DNA of 55,292 nucleotides, taken from positions 1 through 55,292 of the forward strand of contig JACQQM010000110.1 in the NCBI GenBank assembly GCA_016207025.1, written 5' to 3'. A model generated the notes under the pieces. The model was not told where the DNA came from. It saw only the letters and a list, made by a program, of their open reading frames with translations, and did not search any database. Source of the DNA: Nitrospirota bacterium (lineage in GTDB: Bacteria > Nitrospirota > Nitrospiria > Nitrospirales > Nitrospiraceae). Positions 37,861 to 47,220 of the stretch are shown here, one piece after another (position 1 is the stretch's first letter; the number at the start of each line of letters is the position of its first letter). Position numbers and translations under genes: made by a program.

Positions 37861-37986
37861 GGGCGTGTCCGAGCTCATGGAGCTTCTCTCTCAGAGCTGG
37901 GAGGTGAGGAAAGCAGTGATTTTGATGTGAAATGGCGCAACGCATCATTCCATTATAGCCATTATAGGCGAGAAGGAGGTGCGGTT

Positions 37987-38313
37987 ATGGCGAAACATAT
38001 TTTCATCGAATCGCGTGATCCCTTCGATAGCGCCGACGTTGATTACTTTTCCGAGCTTGTTCAGGGAATCGCTAATCGTGGCCAGGAGGTAATCCTGTTC
38101 CTGGTGCAGAACGGCGTGCTTGCAACACGAAGGGGCTCAAAACACAACGAGAGGATCACGCAATTTATGAAACATAAAGTCAAGGTCGTGGCCGACGGAT
38201 TCTCGTTGAGAGAGCGAGGTATCAGTAAGCCCTTTGATGGGGTAGAAGTCGCCGATATGGATCACCTGGTTAAATTGCTCCTTGAACCAGGAACCAAAGC
38301 CATCTGGCACTAA
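37987..38313 (+). CDS. DsrE/DsrF-like family protein 1
   Basis: 'KHIFIESRDPFDSADVDYFSELVQGIANRGQEVILFLVQNGVLATRRG'; RBS AGAAGGAGG; ATG at 37987. Confidence 0.75.
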   Translation: MAKHIFIESRDPFDSADVDYFSELVQGIANRGQEVILFLVQNGVLATRRGSKHNERITQFMKHKVKVVADGFSLRERGISKPFDGVEVADMDHLVKLLLEPGTKAIWH

Positions 38314-38332
38314 CTTGAGAAGGAGGGGAATC

Positions 38333-38746
38333 ATGGCTTCCGGGAAAACCATCACAATCGCGATTATGGATGCCCCTTACGAGTCCGCCAATTCAACGAC
38401 CGCTTTGCGGATCATTCATGCTGCCTTGCAACAAGGGCACAACGTAAATGTTTTCGCCTATGAAGGGGCCGTTAATCTCACGATGAAGGCACAGCAGCCC
38501 CATGCCAACCCTGTAAAAGGGACCACAGTGGAACAGGAACAGCATCCGACTACCAAGGACTGGATCGCATCGCTGTTTAAGTTAGCAAAGGATAAGGGTG
38601 TTAAGCTGGATTGGAACAATTGCGGACTGTGTGTTGATGAGAGAGGTGCTGGGGATTGGATTGAAGGGCCCAGACGAGGAAGCCCTAAGGACTTTCTGGA
38701 AGCTTCGTCAGCGAGCGATGCCACGCTTGTGATCCCAACGAAATAG
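38333..38746 (+). CDS. DsrE-like family protein 2 (with CGLCVDERG)
   Basis: 'ITIAIMDAPYESANSTTALRIIHAALQQGHNVNVFAYEGAVNL...WNNCGLCVDERGAG'; RBS GAAGGAGG. Confidence 0.8.
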   Translation: MASGKTITIAIMDAPYESANSTTALRIIHAALQQGHNVNVFAYEGAVNLTMKAQQPHANPVKGTTVEQEQHPTTKDWIASLFKLAKDKGVKLDWNNCGLCVDERGAGDWIEGPRRGSPKDFLEASSASDATLVIPTK

Positions 38747-38760
38747 AAGGAGTGGAAACC

Positions 38761-39144
38761 ATGCCGAAGATTCTTAACATAGTTGAAACGGCCTATAGGG
38801 CAACTATCGAGGAACAGGACGACACCATTCTTTGGCTCACACACGCCCTGAAGAATGCCGGGGCGGACATCTCCCTTCTCCTCAGAGCCAATGCGGTCAA
38901 TTATGCCGTTAAAGGTCAGGACGCCTCCGGCCTGGTGTTCGGAGAAGCTTCTATGGCTCACTCTCCTGAAATCGACAAGGATCTGGAAAAACTGGCCGCG
39001 AAGGGAGTGCCTGTTTACCTTGTGGAAGAAGATGCCAAGGAGCGTGGCTTATCTGATGCAGATTTGATTTCCGGTGTTAAAAAGATCTCGCGCCGGGACT
39101 TGCCGGAACTTATTGATCAGCATCCTCAAGTCTGGCATTGGTGA
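38761..39144 (+). CDS. DsrE/DsrF-like family protein 3
   Basis: 'ILNIVETAYRATIEEQDDTILWLTHALKNAGADISLLLRANAVNYAVKGQ'; RBS AGAAGGAG. Confidence 0.75.
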   Translation: MPKILNIVETAYRATIEEQDDTILWLTHALKNAGADISLLLRANAVNYAVKGQDASGLVFGEASMAHSPEIDKDLEKLAAKGVPVYLVEEDAKERGLSDADLISGVKKISRRDLPELIDQHPQVWHW

Positions 39145-39165
39145 TCGGTTAGTATCCTTTTTACC

Positions 39166-39843
39166 TCAGCGAATATCCTGAAAGAACGCGCGAGGCCGAA
39201 CCGGCAGGCGAAACTCGACAGAGAGGATGATGAGAAGGACGCGGGCAAAGCTGCGCCAAACGCCCATCTTGACGAACTTACGCGAATCGGTAATCACCGG
39301 TGGTGCAAGGAGCACAGGAGTGGTCACGCGGACCAACTGCTCACAGAACGCGACATCCTCCAAGATCGGCTGATCCGGGAACCCGCCGAGCTGTTCGAAG
39401 AGCGACCGCCGGACGAACATCGCCTGATCGCCGTAGAGAACCCGACTGTGCCGGCATCGGAAATTGTCCAGAAGGGAGACCAGCCGCAGCCGCCAGTCGT
39501 TTCCTGAGAAGCGGTGTAAAAACCCACCAGCCTGGACCGACGCGTCTGTCTCCAAAGCGTTGAGCCGCGCGAGAGCGCCCTCCGGCAGCAGGGTATCAGC
39601 GTGGAGAAACAGCAGCCACTCGCCGGACGCACATCGCGCGCCGGCATTCATCTGTGAGGCGCGGCCCTTGGGCGCGGGTAGCAAACGGACTCGCGGTTCA
39701 ACCCGGACTATTTCGCAGGTCCGATCCACGCTCCCGCCATCGACCACGATCACTTCATAGTTGCCGGGCTGTTTGAGCAGATGGCGCAGCGTCGCCGGAA
39801 GGGCCACTTCTTCATTGTATGTCGGGATGATAACGGAGATCAT
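39166..39843 (-). CDS. TIGR04283-type (arsenosugar-associated) family 2 glycosyltransferase
   Basis: 'ISVIIPTYNEEVALPATLRHLLKQPG..EVIVVDGGSVDRTCEI...FLHADTLLPEGAL...YGDQAMFVRRSLFEQLGGFPDQPILEDVAFCEQL'. Confidence 0.88.
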   Translation of the reverse strand: MISVIIPTYNEEVALPATLRHLLKQPGNYEVIVVDGGSVDRTCEIVRVEPRVRLLPAPKGRASQMNAGARCASGEWLLFLHADTLLPEGALARLNALETDASVQAGGFLHRFSGNDWRLRLVSLLDNFRCRHSRVLYGDQAMFVRRSLFEQLGGFPDQPILEDVAFCEQLVRVTTPVLLAPPVITDSRKFVKMGVWRSFARVLLIILSVEFRLPVRPRAFFQDIR

Positions 39844-39933
39844 AGTTTCTAGTTTTGAGTTGTGAGTGTTGAGTTCTTAGTTGTTGCAGAGCCGGGCCAA
39901 CTCAAAACTAAAAACTCAGAACTCATAACTGCG
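39843..39933. repeat. degenerate TTTTGAGTTGTGAG-type imperfect hairpin repeat
   Basis: Left arm tagtttctagttttgagttgtgagtgttgagttcttagttgttg; right arm aactcaaaactaaaaactcagaactcataactg. Confidence 0.75.
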
Positions 39934-40583
39934 CTATTCGCGCCCGCTGGCACCAGCCAGTCGGGCAAGTAGCGCCTAGCGTCCGACGCATAGGCGGACG
40001 GATCTTCGTCAATGGATTCAAACAGATCCCTCAGCATGGTCACCATTTCCTCAGTGAGCGCGAGGTACTCCTGCGCGCGGGGTCGGAGGGCTTCCGGGGA
40101 AGTCTCACCGCGGGCAAAGGCTCGCTCCAGCATACGGTGGCCGAACGCGTGATGAGCCTCTTCTTGGCACAACAGGATGCGGCGCAGGCGACCGAAAGCA
40201 ACTTTCCGTCTCTCCAACCCTTCCTCGATCCGCCTAAGGATCGCCTCCCCAAGGCCTTCTAGAATGATCTGCTCGGCCAGGAGCGTCTCGGCGAAGTTGC
40301 CCTGACGGATCGCCTGATCTATGAGGGCGCGATAACGTTCCAACGGCGGGAGCAAGGGGCAGGCGCCGAGATGGCGCGGGGCCAGCCATGCGATGGCTCC
40401 CTGAAAAACCACGGCATGGTACGACTCTTGTCTGGCCTGTCCCAAGAGAAACCGGCGCATGCCCGGTTCAGGGGCCAGCGCGGCCTGTGCTGTGGCACAG
40501 TCATGGGCCAGGCGCTCGCCCTGCTCCAAGAATCGTAGGAGCCGTGCGATCGGCGCCCGCTCGTCAGGATAGACCAGCATGGC
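39849..40583 (-). CDS. ferritin-like-fold helical protein, hypothetical
   Basis: 'QARQESYHAVVFQGAI...ILEGLGEAILRRIEEG...ILLCQEEAHHAFGHRML' E/H pattern; C-terminus encoded by the adjacent repeat. Confidence 0.65.
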   Translation of the reverse strand, partial: AMLVYPDERAPIARLLRFLEQGERLAHDCATAQAALAPEPGMRRFLLGQARQESYHAVVFQGAIAWLAPRHLGACPLLPPLERYRALIDQAIRQGNFAETLLAEQIILEGLGEAILRRIEEGLERRKVAFGRLRRILLCQEEAHHAFGHRMLERAFARGETSPEALRPRAQEYLALTEEMVTMLRDLFESIDEDPSAYASDARRYLPDWLVPAGANSAVMSSEFLVLSWPGSATTKNSTLTTQN

Positions 40584-41364
40584 GAACCTCCACGGGAGGC
40601 GGGCCATTCAGCCGCCAGTCATAGTCGAGGAATCGCACGGCATAGGATGCGGTCTCCAGGTCTTGTGCCAAATCCGAGTCGGTCACGTAGTGCTTCACGT
40701 AGTTGATGAGTGAGCCGGAATGCGCCACAAAGTCCTCCTCAAACCAGTTGAAGATCATCGAGAGGTAGGCAATCTTCCGTTCGCGGTCAAATCGGTTCCG
40801 GGCTGGATCGTTGATGAAGTCTCGCGCGCTCTGCTCCAGTTGCTCGTCGAGCTTGTCCGCTGTGTAAACCCAGGACTGGAGTCTGGGACACGAGCTGGAT
40901 GCACATACGATGGCAAAGTGAATGCGCGGCTCCCGGAAGTCCGGGATCAGGAGTTTTCTCTCTAGGTCATAGAGGTTAATGGCCGCTCCTCCGACCACGT
41001 AGGCCCGGCCGATAAAGTAGCGGTACCGCCCGACAAGCGTCAGCGGGGAATAGCCGTCCAGGATGCCCTGGATCGCGAAGGCATTGTAGGCGTTGATCCA
41101 GAACACCAGTCGGTCCTGGCGCGTGGGCAAACTGTTCGGGTCAACCCGCGACAGTTGCCGGAGATAGGATTGGAACCGACCATCGGCCGCAATGCCCGGA
41201 TACTTCACGACGCCATCCATCACGTGAACCCGGAGGATCTCCCCGAAGGCCTGATGGGAGAAGTCCTTCGATGCAATGGGGTCCTGTGGATTGAACGCCC
41301 TTGGCACCGTCGAGCAGCCGGCCATCACGATCAGCACCGCCAGCAAGGCAGCACAGAGTCTCAT
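40564..41364 (-). CDS. DUF547 domain lipoprotein
   Basis: Lipobox 'VMAGC'; 'DRLVFWINAYNAFAIQGIL', 'RIHFAIVCASSSCPRL'. Confidence 0.88.
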   Translation of the reverse strand: MRLCAALLAVLIVMAGCSTVPRAFNPQDPIASKDFSHQAFGEILRVHVMDGVVKYPGIAADGRFQSYLRQLSRVDPNSLPTRQDRLVFWINAYNAFAIQGILDGYSPLTLVGRYRYFIGRAYVVGGAAINLYDLERKLLIPDFREPRIHFAIVCASSSCPRLQSWVYTADKLDEQLEQSARDFINDPARNRFDRERKIAYLSMIFNWFEEDFVAHSGSLINYVKHYVTDSDLAQDLETASYAVRFLDYDWRLNGPPPVEVRHAGLS

Positions 41365-41472
41365 TTCGTCCTCACGTCAGTCATCTCGAACCTCGGGTTT
41401 GACCGAAGCGGGCGTGATCAGTCTCCTCATCTCTCGGCCAGCAAGGCCTGAATCTGTTTCGAAGCGCGCCGT

Positions 41473-42285
41473 TCAATTGGTGGCCATTCTGAAAACGATG
41501 TCGCCGTAATACGCCGTTGCCGTCTCGCCCGTGTTGTCAGTATCGGTCATGATCGCTACCCCCGAGATCATCGGCGGGTCCTCACCGAAGGCCTTCTTGT
41601 AATCTTCGTACAGATTGCGTTCCTCACTGACCCATTGATTGAGGCGCTCGGCGCCGCTTTCGACCACGATCATCCTGGCTCGATCGGTATAAGGATTTGG
41701 CACCACCGTGCCTTTGGGCGCCTTGCTCTCCCAGATGTAGTTGATCGCGCCGATGGGCGGATACTGCCCGTACAGCAAGCGGGCCGTTTCGTATTTCGCC
41801 TTCTCAAAGATGCCGACCTTATCAGGATTGTATTCGAAGGTGATATAGAGCCGGGCCGGGTAATCGTCGCCCTCCTTCTTGGTGACATCACCCTTCTTGA
41901 ACACATTGGCGACTTTCCAGCGCCACTGGACAATCGGGTATTCCTGTGGATTGATCCTGATTTCCCTGGTCAGACCGGACGACGCCGCCTCGCTGGTAGC
42001 TTTCACTACTACGGCATCACCGTCCTTGATCAGCTCGTACGCCGTATGCCGCTCGATTTTTTTGAAGGTCAGGGGCTTCCAACCGTCTGGAGGACCGGCG
42101 CCTTCCTGTTCGGCGGAGAACTTGCCCACCTCGAGGACCGAGCCGGACTCGGAAAAGGCCACCGGCACCAGCACCGACAGACCCACAAACCCCAGCATGG
42201 CGGCCAGACGTCCCAGCTTCCTGATCGTAGAATCCACGCCGGCTGCTCCGAGAAACCCTTTTATTTCCTGGTCCAGGCGAACCAC
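41473..42285 (-). CDS. DUF3047 domain protein
   Basis: 'YELIKDGDAVVVKATSEAASSGLTREIRINPQEYPIVQWRWKVANVFKKGDVTKKEGDDYPARLYITF'. Confidence 0.85.
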   Translation of the reverse strand: MVRLDQEIKGFLGAAGVDSTIRKLGRLAAMLGFVGLSVLVPVAFSESGSVLEVGKFSAEQEGAGPPDGWKPLTFKKIERHTAYELIKDGDAVVVKATSEAASSGLTREIRINPQEYPIVQWRWKVANVFKKGDVTKKEGDDYPARLYITFEYNPDKVGIFEKAKYETARLLYGQYPPIGAINYIWESKAPKGTVVPNPYTDRARMIVVESGAERLNQWVSEERNLYEDYKKAFGEDPPMISGVAIMTDTDNTGETATAYYGDIVFRMATN

Positions 42286-43829
42286 TTCTTAAGCGTGTTT
42301 TTCTGGCCCTCGGTGAAGTGGGCCTTACGCCAGGCATTGGCTACTTTCTTGATCACCTCCGCCTGAGTTGGATAGGGATGGATCGTGCCGGCGATGGTCT
42401 TCAAGCCTGCGCCCGCCTTCATGGCAAACGTGAATTCACTGATCATGTCGCCGGCATGGGCAGCCACGATCGTGGCGCCGAGAATTTGGTCGGTGCCCTT
42501 TTTGACGTGCACCCGGGCCATCCCTTCGTCCTCGCCGTCCAATATGGCGCGGTCCACTTCGTCGAGTTTGTAGGTGTAGGTCTCCACCTCGATACCCTTA
42601 CCCTTCGCGTCGGCTTCGTACATGCCGACGTGGGCGATCTCCGGATCCGTGAAGGTACACCAAGGCATGATCAAGGATTCCACGCTGGCGTTCCCCAATC
42701 CGAAAGGATGCGGGAAAAGCGCATTCTGGATCACGATCTGGGCCATGGCATCGGCTGCGTGGGTGAACTTGTACTGGGAGCAGATATCCCCCGCGGCGTA
42801 GATATTTGGGTTGGTCGTTTGGAGCCGGTCGTTGACTTTGACGCCGATCTTGTCGTATTCGACGCCGGCCGTTTCCAGTCCCAGCCCGTCCACATTCGCC
42901 GCGCGGCCGGCGCCGACCAGGATTTCACCCACCGTGATATCGTAGTGTTGGCCGTGCGAGTCCACCGTCATCCGCTTGCCGCCATCCGTTTTGCCGATCT
43001 TCAATTCCTTGCCGCAACAGAGCAGCTGGATACCGTCGCGGAGCATCGACTGGTGGACGATTTCCGCCGCGTCGCGGTCTTCGTTCGGCATGATGCCATG
43101 CAGGGCCTCAATGAGGTACACCTGACTGCCGAAACGGGCAAACGATTGCGCCAGCTCGCATCCGATCGGTCCAGCCCCGATGACACCCAGGCTGGTCGGC
43201 AGCTCGGTCAGCGTAAAGACCGTTTCGTTCGTGAGATAGCCGGCTTCCTTTAACCCCGGAACGGGCGGAGCGGCCGCGCGGGCGCCGGTGCAGATCGCCG
43301 CTTTTTTGAAATGCAGGGTCTTGCCATCAACTTCAATGGTGTCCGGTCCGGTGAACCGGCCCTCGCCGATAAACACATCGACGCCCAGGCTCTTGTACCG
43401 CTGGGCCGAATCCGTATGGCTGATCCTCGCGCGGAGCCGCCGCATGCGGGCCATGGCCTGGCCAAAGTCGTACTGCACATGGTCCGGGATGTGTAAGCCA
43501 AATTCATGAGCCTTTTTCATCTCGGCCCAGGTCCGGGAAGCCCGAATGACGCCTTTCGAGGGTACACAGCCGACGTTCAGACAATCCCCGCCCATCAGGT
43601 GCCGCTCGATCAACGCGACCTTGGCGCCTAGAGCCGACGCGACCGCCGCCGTGACCAGCCCCGCGGTCCCGGCGCCGATCACCACCAGGTTGTACCGCCC
43701 GGTGGGCTCAGGGTTCACCCAAGTCGGGGGATGGACATTATTGACCAGAGCCCGGTTGTGTTCGTCCTCCGGAAGGACGGTCACTGCTTCTCGATGGGCC
43801 TCCGCCGTCTGTATCATAGGATCCCTCAC
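42261..43829 (-). CDS. mercuric reductase-like FAD-dependent pyridine nucleotide-disulfide oxidoreductase
   Basis: 'LVVIGAGTAGLVTAAVASALGAKVALIERHLMGGDCLNVGCVPSKG' redox CxxxxC, 'IYAAGDICSQYKFTHAADAM'. Confidence 0.92.
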   Translation of the reverse strand: MRDPMIQTAEAHREAVTVLPEDEHNRALVNNVHPPTWVNPEPTGRYNLVVIGAGTAGLVTAAVASALGAKVALIERHLMGGDCLNVGCVPSKGVIRASRTWAEMKKAHEFGLHIPDHVQYDFGQAMARMRRLRARISHTDSAQRYKSLGVDVFIGEGRFTGPDTIEVDGKTLHFKKAAICTGARAAAPPVPGLKEAGYLTNETVFTLTELPTSLGVIGAGPIGCELAQSFARFGSQVYLIEALHGIMPNEDRDAAEIVHQSMLRDGIQLLCCGKELKIGKTDGGKRMTVDSHGQHYDITVGEILVGAGRAANVDGLGLETAGVEYDKIGVKVNDRLQTTNPNIYAAGDICSQYKFTHAADAMAQIVIQNALFPHPFGLGNASVESLIMPWCTFTDPEIAHVGMYEADAKGKGIEVETYTYKLDEVDRAILDGEDEGMARVHVKKGTDQILGATIVAAHAGDMISEFTFAMKAGAGLKTIAGTIHPYPTQAEVIKKVANAWRKAHFTEGQKNTLKKWFAWTRK

Positions 43830-43835
43830 AGCTTC

Positions 43836-44576
43836 CTACTCGCCCTTGCGAGCGGAAAATTTGCGATAGAGAACCGGTACCAACGCCAGCAGGCCCAAGA
43901 GTGTAAAGGCCAGCAGGACATTGGGAGATGCGATTTCTTTCAATGAATTGATCATGCCGAGTTGGCGGCCGGCATACGCGTACACGAAACTCCCGGGAAT
44001 GATGCCGACAGACGTGGCAACGATGTAAGTGACAAGCTTTACCCGTGTGAGGCCCGACACTAGGTTGACCAGAAAGAATGGAAAAATCGGGATCAGCCGT
44101 AACGTCATCAGATAGCTAAAGGCGTTTTTCGAGAAACCGTCCTGGATCGCGCCGAGACGGGAGCCGAATTTGGCTTCCACCCAGTCTCGCAAGAGGTACC
44201 GCGCCGACAGGAAGGCAAGCGTCGAGCCGGTCGTGGCTCCGAGATTGACGTAGACTGTCCCCAGCATGCTTCCGAAGAGAAAACCTCCAGCAAGGGTCAG
44301 AAACACCGCGCCCGGCAGCGACACGGCAACCAGCAGGCAGTAGCCGCTGATGAACAGCGACACGGCCGTGAGATAGTGCGCTTCCGTGAACGCGAGCAGG
44401 CTGTCCCGGTTGGCCTTGAGGGCTTCCAGTGAGAGATACTGCGTGAGGTCGAAATAGAAAAACACCCCGATCGTCGCGGTCAAGAGGAGAAGAAGGATGA
44501 TCTTGCCGCGAGCGGACGAGCCGGTCGTCGAAGCAACGTGAACGGAGTCAGGCATGGCGGTATGTTCGCTCATCAT
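43836..44576 (-). CDS. TVP38/TMEM64 (DedA-like) family membrane protein
   Basis: 'VAVSLPGAVFLTLAGGFLFGSMLGTVYVNLGATTGSTLAFLSARYLLRDWVEAKFG...LRLIPIFPFFLVNLVSGLT'. Confidence 0.92.
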   Translation of the reverse strand: MMSEHTAMPDSVHVASTTGSSARGKIILLLLLTATIGVFFYFDLTQYLSLEALKANRDSLLAFTEAHYLTAVSLFISGYCLLVAVSLPGAVFLTLAGGFLFGSMLGTVYVNLGATTGSTLAFLSARYLLRDWVEAKFGSRLGAIQDGFSKNAFSYLMTLRLIPIFPFFLVNLVSGLTRVKLVTYIVATSVGIIPGSFVYAYAGRQLGMINSLKEIASPNVLLAFTLLGLLALVPVLYRKFSARKGE

Positions 44577-44619
44577 CGCTGCCTCCTCGAGACGCTGTCA
44601 ATGCCCCAGGGACCACACG

Positions 44620-45621
44620 TCAGGTTGCGACCGCGACGGTCACTTCATGCAACCCTGACGATCCATCCGGGTACGAACTGTGGGACTCGGCCTGCTGGCG
44701 CACACCGCGTGTGTCCATCGCGCGCACCACGAGAGTATAGCGACTCACTGCAGGAACGGTCCACGGAAAGCTCCAGAAGACCCAGGAATAAGGAGACAAG
44801 GGAGGCTCCAGTTGGGCTTCCCGGAAGGTTGCGCCTCCGTCGGTGCTGACCTCCACTTTGCGAATGCCGTACAGGCCGCCGAACGCGATACCACGGATCA
44901 CGTACTCTCTCCCCATGATCGTGTCGCCGTCGCCGGGCAGGTCGATCCGGGACCGCACCTTCACGATGGCCTCATCGGACCAGCCGCGTTTTTCCCAATA
45001 GCCCTGGTAATCATGATCCGCCAGTTCGAGCTCAGTCAGCCATTTCACGTTCTTCATTCCGTAAATCCCTGGAATGATCACGCGCGCCGGAAAGCCATGC
45101 TCCGGCGGCAGCAGCCCGCCGTTCATTTTCGTGACCAGCAGCACTTCCTCCTGCAGGGCCCGCTTGGCCGGAAAGCTGTCGGAATAGCCGTCGGCACCGC
45201 GCAAGACCAGATCCACCGCATTAGGATTCACCCCGGCCTCGTCCAAGATGGCGTTCAGCTTCACCCCTTCCCACTTGGCCGTGCTGATGGAGTCACCCCC
45301 AATGGGATTTCCGATGCACTCCAGGGTCGAGATCAGCGAAGTATTCGTCCGCTTCAGCAGATCGTCGTAACGGAGGGTGATCGGGTTTCTCACCAGCCCC
45401 GTGACGCGTAACGACCAGTCTTCTATCTTGACCTTCGGGGTGGACCCAATCGAAGTCAGGTAGAACTCCCCGGTGGGTGTGATGGGACTTGGCAACTTGG
45501 CGGGGCGTCCGAAGAAGCGGTCCAGCACGCCGGCCTCCAGGCGCTCTGGCCTGAAAGCTGACGCGACCAGCAACGACGCCGATCCCACCAAGAATCCTCT
45601 GCGCGAGACCCCCTTCATCAC
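44620..45621 (-). CDS. Tat-exported sulfite-oxidase-like molybdopterin enzyme
   Basis: 'SRRGFLVGSASLLVASA' Tat-type signal; 'LISTLECIGNPIGGDSISTAKWEGVKLNAILDEAG', 'PPEHGFPARVIIPGIYGMKNVKWLTELEL'. Confidence 0.9.
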   Translation of the reverse strand: MMKGVSRRGFLVGSASLLVASAFRPERLEAGVLDRFFGRPAKLPSPITPTGEFYLTSIGSTPKVKIEDWSLRVTGLVRNPITLRYDDLLKRTNTSLISTLECIGNPIGGDSISTAKWEGVKLNAILDEAGVNPNAVDLVLRGADGYSDSFPAKRALQEEVLLVTKMNGGLLPPEHGFPARVIIPGIYGMKNVKWLTELELADHDYQGYWEKRGWSDEAIVKVRSRIDLPGDGDTIMGREYVIRGIAFGGLYGIRKVEVSTDGGATFREAQLEPPLSPYSWVFWSFPWTVPAVSRYTLVVRAMDTRGVRQQAESHSSYPDGSSGLHEVTVAVAT

Positions 45622-45859
45622 CGCCTCCTACTCTTTGAGCTATAGTCTCATCCCCTCTGCAATCGTTACACAACTATCTAGTGGCTTGGAAAACACAGCT
45701 TCCCCCGTGTCAGGTCCAAGAAGGGCCGCAGGGAAACGATGTTCTCACCAGGCGGAATGGCTTGGCTATGGAGCGGTTCAGCGCCTGAGTGCGTGGCGCA
45801 GCAAGCACCTAACCTTGACACAATACCAATACGTATAGAACGACAAGCGGAAGGAGGGG

Positions 45860-46141
45860 TTATTTTGTCTTCCAAGTCCTGAACCGCTGAAGCAGTTCTT
45901 CTCGGACAGCAGGCGGGATCGGATCATTCGGCAGGTGCCCCAGCTTGTTGATCGTCTGCTTCATCTGTCGCAGATAAATGCGGCAGCCCAGGCACATACC
46001 CAGATGCATCTGAAAGCGCAGCCAGAACAGGAAACTCAGTTTCCCTTCCAGGTAGTCGGTGATCGCTTCAGTGAACTCCTTGCAGGTCACCTTGCCGGCA
46101 AGGGTGTCGATTACATGAAGCCTCAGTTCTTCTCGGTTCAT
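45860..46141 (-). CDS. zinc-binding anti-sigma factor-like protein
   Basis: 'CKEFTEAITDYLEGKLSFLFWLRFQMHLGMCLGCRIYLRQM' H-x3-C-x2-C ZAS motif; overlaps the sigma factor gene. Confidence 0.85.
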   Translation of the reverse strand: MNREELRLHVIDTLAGKVTCKEFTEAITDYLEGKLSFLFWLRFQMHLGMCLGCRIYLRQMKQTINKLGHLPNDPIPPAVREELLQRFRTWKTK

Positions 46142-46938
46142 GCTTGCCTGTTGCCTCCTTCGAGATACCGCTCAAGCGCCCGTCGGACCTTGGACCGAGC
46201 GCGGTGGAGCAGGACACGTTGATTCGTTTCGCTAATCTCGAGCAGAGCGCAGACTTCCTTTGAGCTCAACCCTTCCACGTCGCGCATAATTAGGACCTGC
46301 CGCAGATTCGGTGGGAGCGCTTGGATCGCCTCCTCCAGATACACGGAGGTTTCCTTGGACAACAGCAGTTTCTCCGGCGTACCCTCGTCCCAGGAGCGCG
46401 GCGGCGACGCCCAGTGATCCACCCAAAAGCCTGAGGTTTGAAATCGGGCAGGGTCTACCGCCGGTTCCTCGAGGTTATCATCCGAAGCGCTAACAGCAGA
46501 AAAGGATACATGGCGGCTTTCGCGTATCCCGCGCGTCTTGGCTTTGTTGGTCAGGATGCGGAAGATCCACGTCTTGAGCGAGGAGCGACCTTCAAACCGA
46601 TCGAGTCCCTCGAGAACTCCGAGCCAAGTTTCCTGCACCACCTCCTCAGCAACCGAGCGATCCGACACATGAGCCATAGCAAGCCGGATGAGCGACCCAT
46701 GATAACGGTTCAGCAGCGAAACGAACGTGGCCTCATTACCCTTCCGGAGCGCTTCCAGTAGTCGCTGCTCGTCGAGCGGCTGTTCGGTTTGGGTTGCTCC
46801 TGGTGCACTGGTCGAAGGTAAGACCGAGTCGGTCTGTCGGAGCCCTTGTTTTTGCATCGCCTTACGGGTTGGACTTGGCGCCCATGGAAAATGTGAGGCG
46901 ATAAGAGCCTGCGCGGCGCTATTGTAGCGTATCTCCAT
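46138..46938 (-). CDS. ECF-type RNA polymerase sigma factor
   Basis: 'HVSDRSVAEEVVQETWLGVLEGLDRFEGRSSLKTWIFRILTNKAKTR', 'LPPNLRQVLIMRDVEGLSSKEVCALLEISETNQRVLLHRARSKVRRAL'; start possibly internal. Confidence 0.92.
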   Translation of the reverse strand: MEIRYNSAAQALIASHFPWAPSPTRKAMQKQGLRQTDSVLPSTSAPGATQTEQPLDEQRLLEALRKGNEATFVSLLNRYHGSLIRLAMAHVSDRSVAEEVVQETWLGVLEGLDRFEGRSSLKTWIFRILTNKAKTRGIRESRHVSFSAVSASDDNLEEPAVDPARFQTSGFWVDHWASPPRSWDEGTPEKLLLSKETSVYLEEAIQALPPNLRQVLIMRDVEGLSSKEVCALLEISETNQRVLLHRARSKVRRALERYLEGGNRQA

Positions 46939-47220
46939 CCGACCTATCCAACAAGTGATCGATTAATTTCTTCGAGCAGACCGGCTGCAGTCCATGTACC
47001 TGACCGGCTCTTCACTTCGCGATGGTAATCGCCGGCGTCCTTACAGAGGGTTCGGGCAGGGTTCCGCAGCACCGGTCCGGTCCGCGGGTCTTTCTCCACG
47101 GAAAATTCCGGCCCCTTAGGTGCTCCTGGCTCGCTCTGGCCGGAGGGGGTGCTTACGAGACCTGGTACCGTATAGTCGCCCGAACGGGCTAAGCATTACA
47201 GGCCGATCCGCATCCAGGCC

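Noticed and set aside
42318-43253. 311 aa plus-strand ORF
   Set aside because: Antisense to the well-supported MerA-like oxidoreductase.
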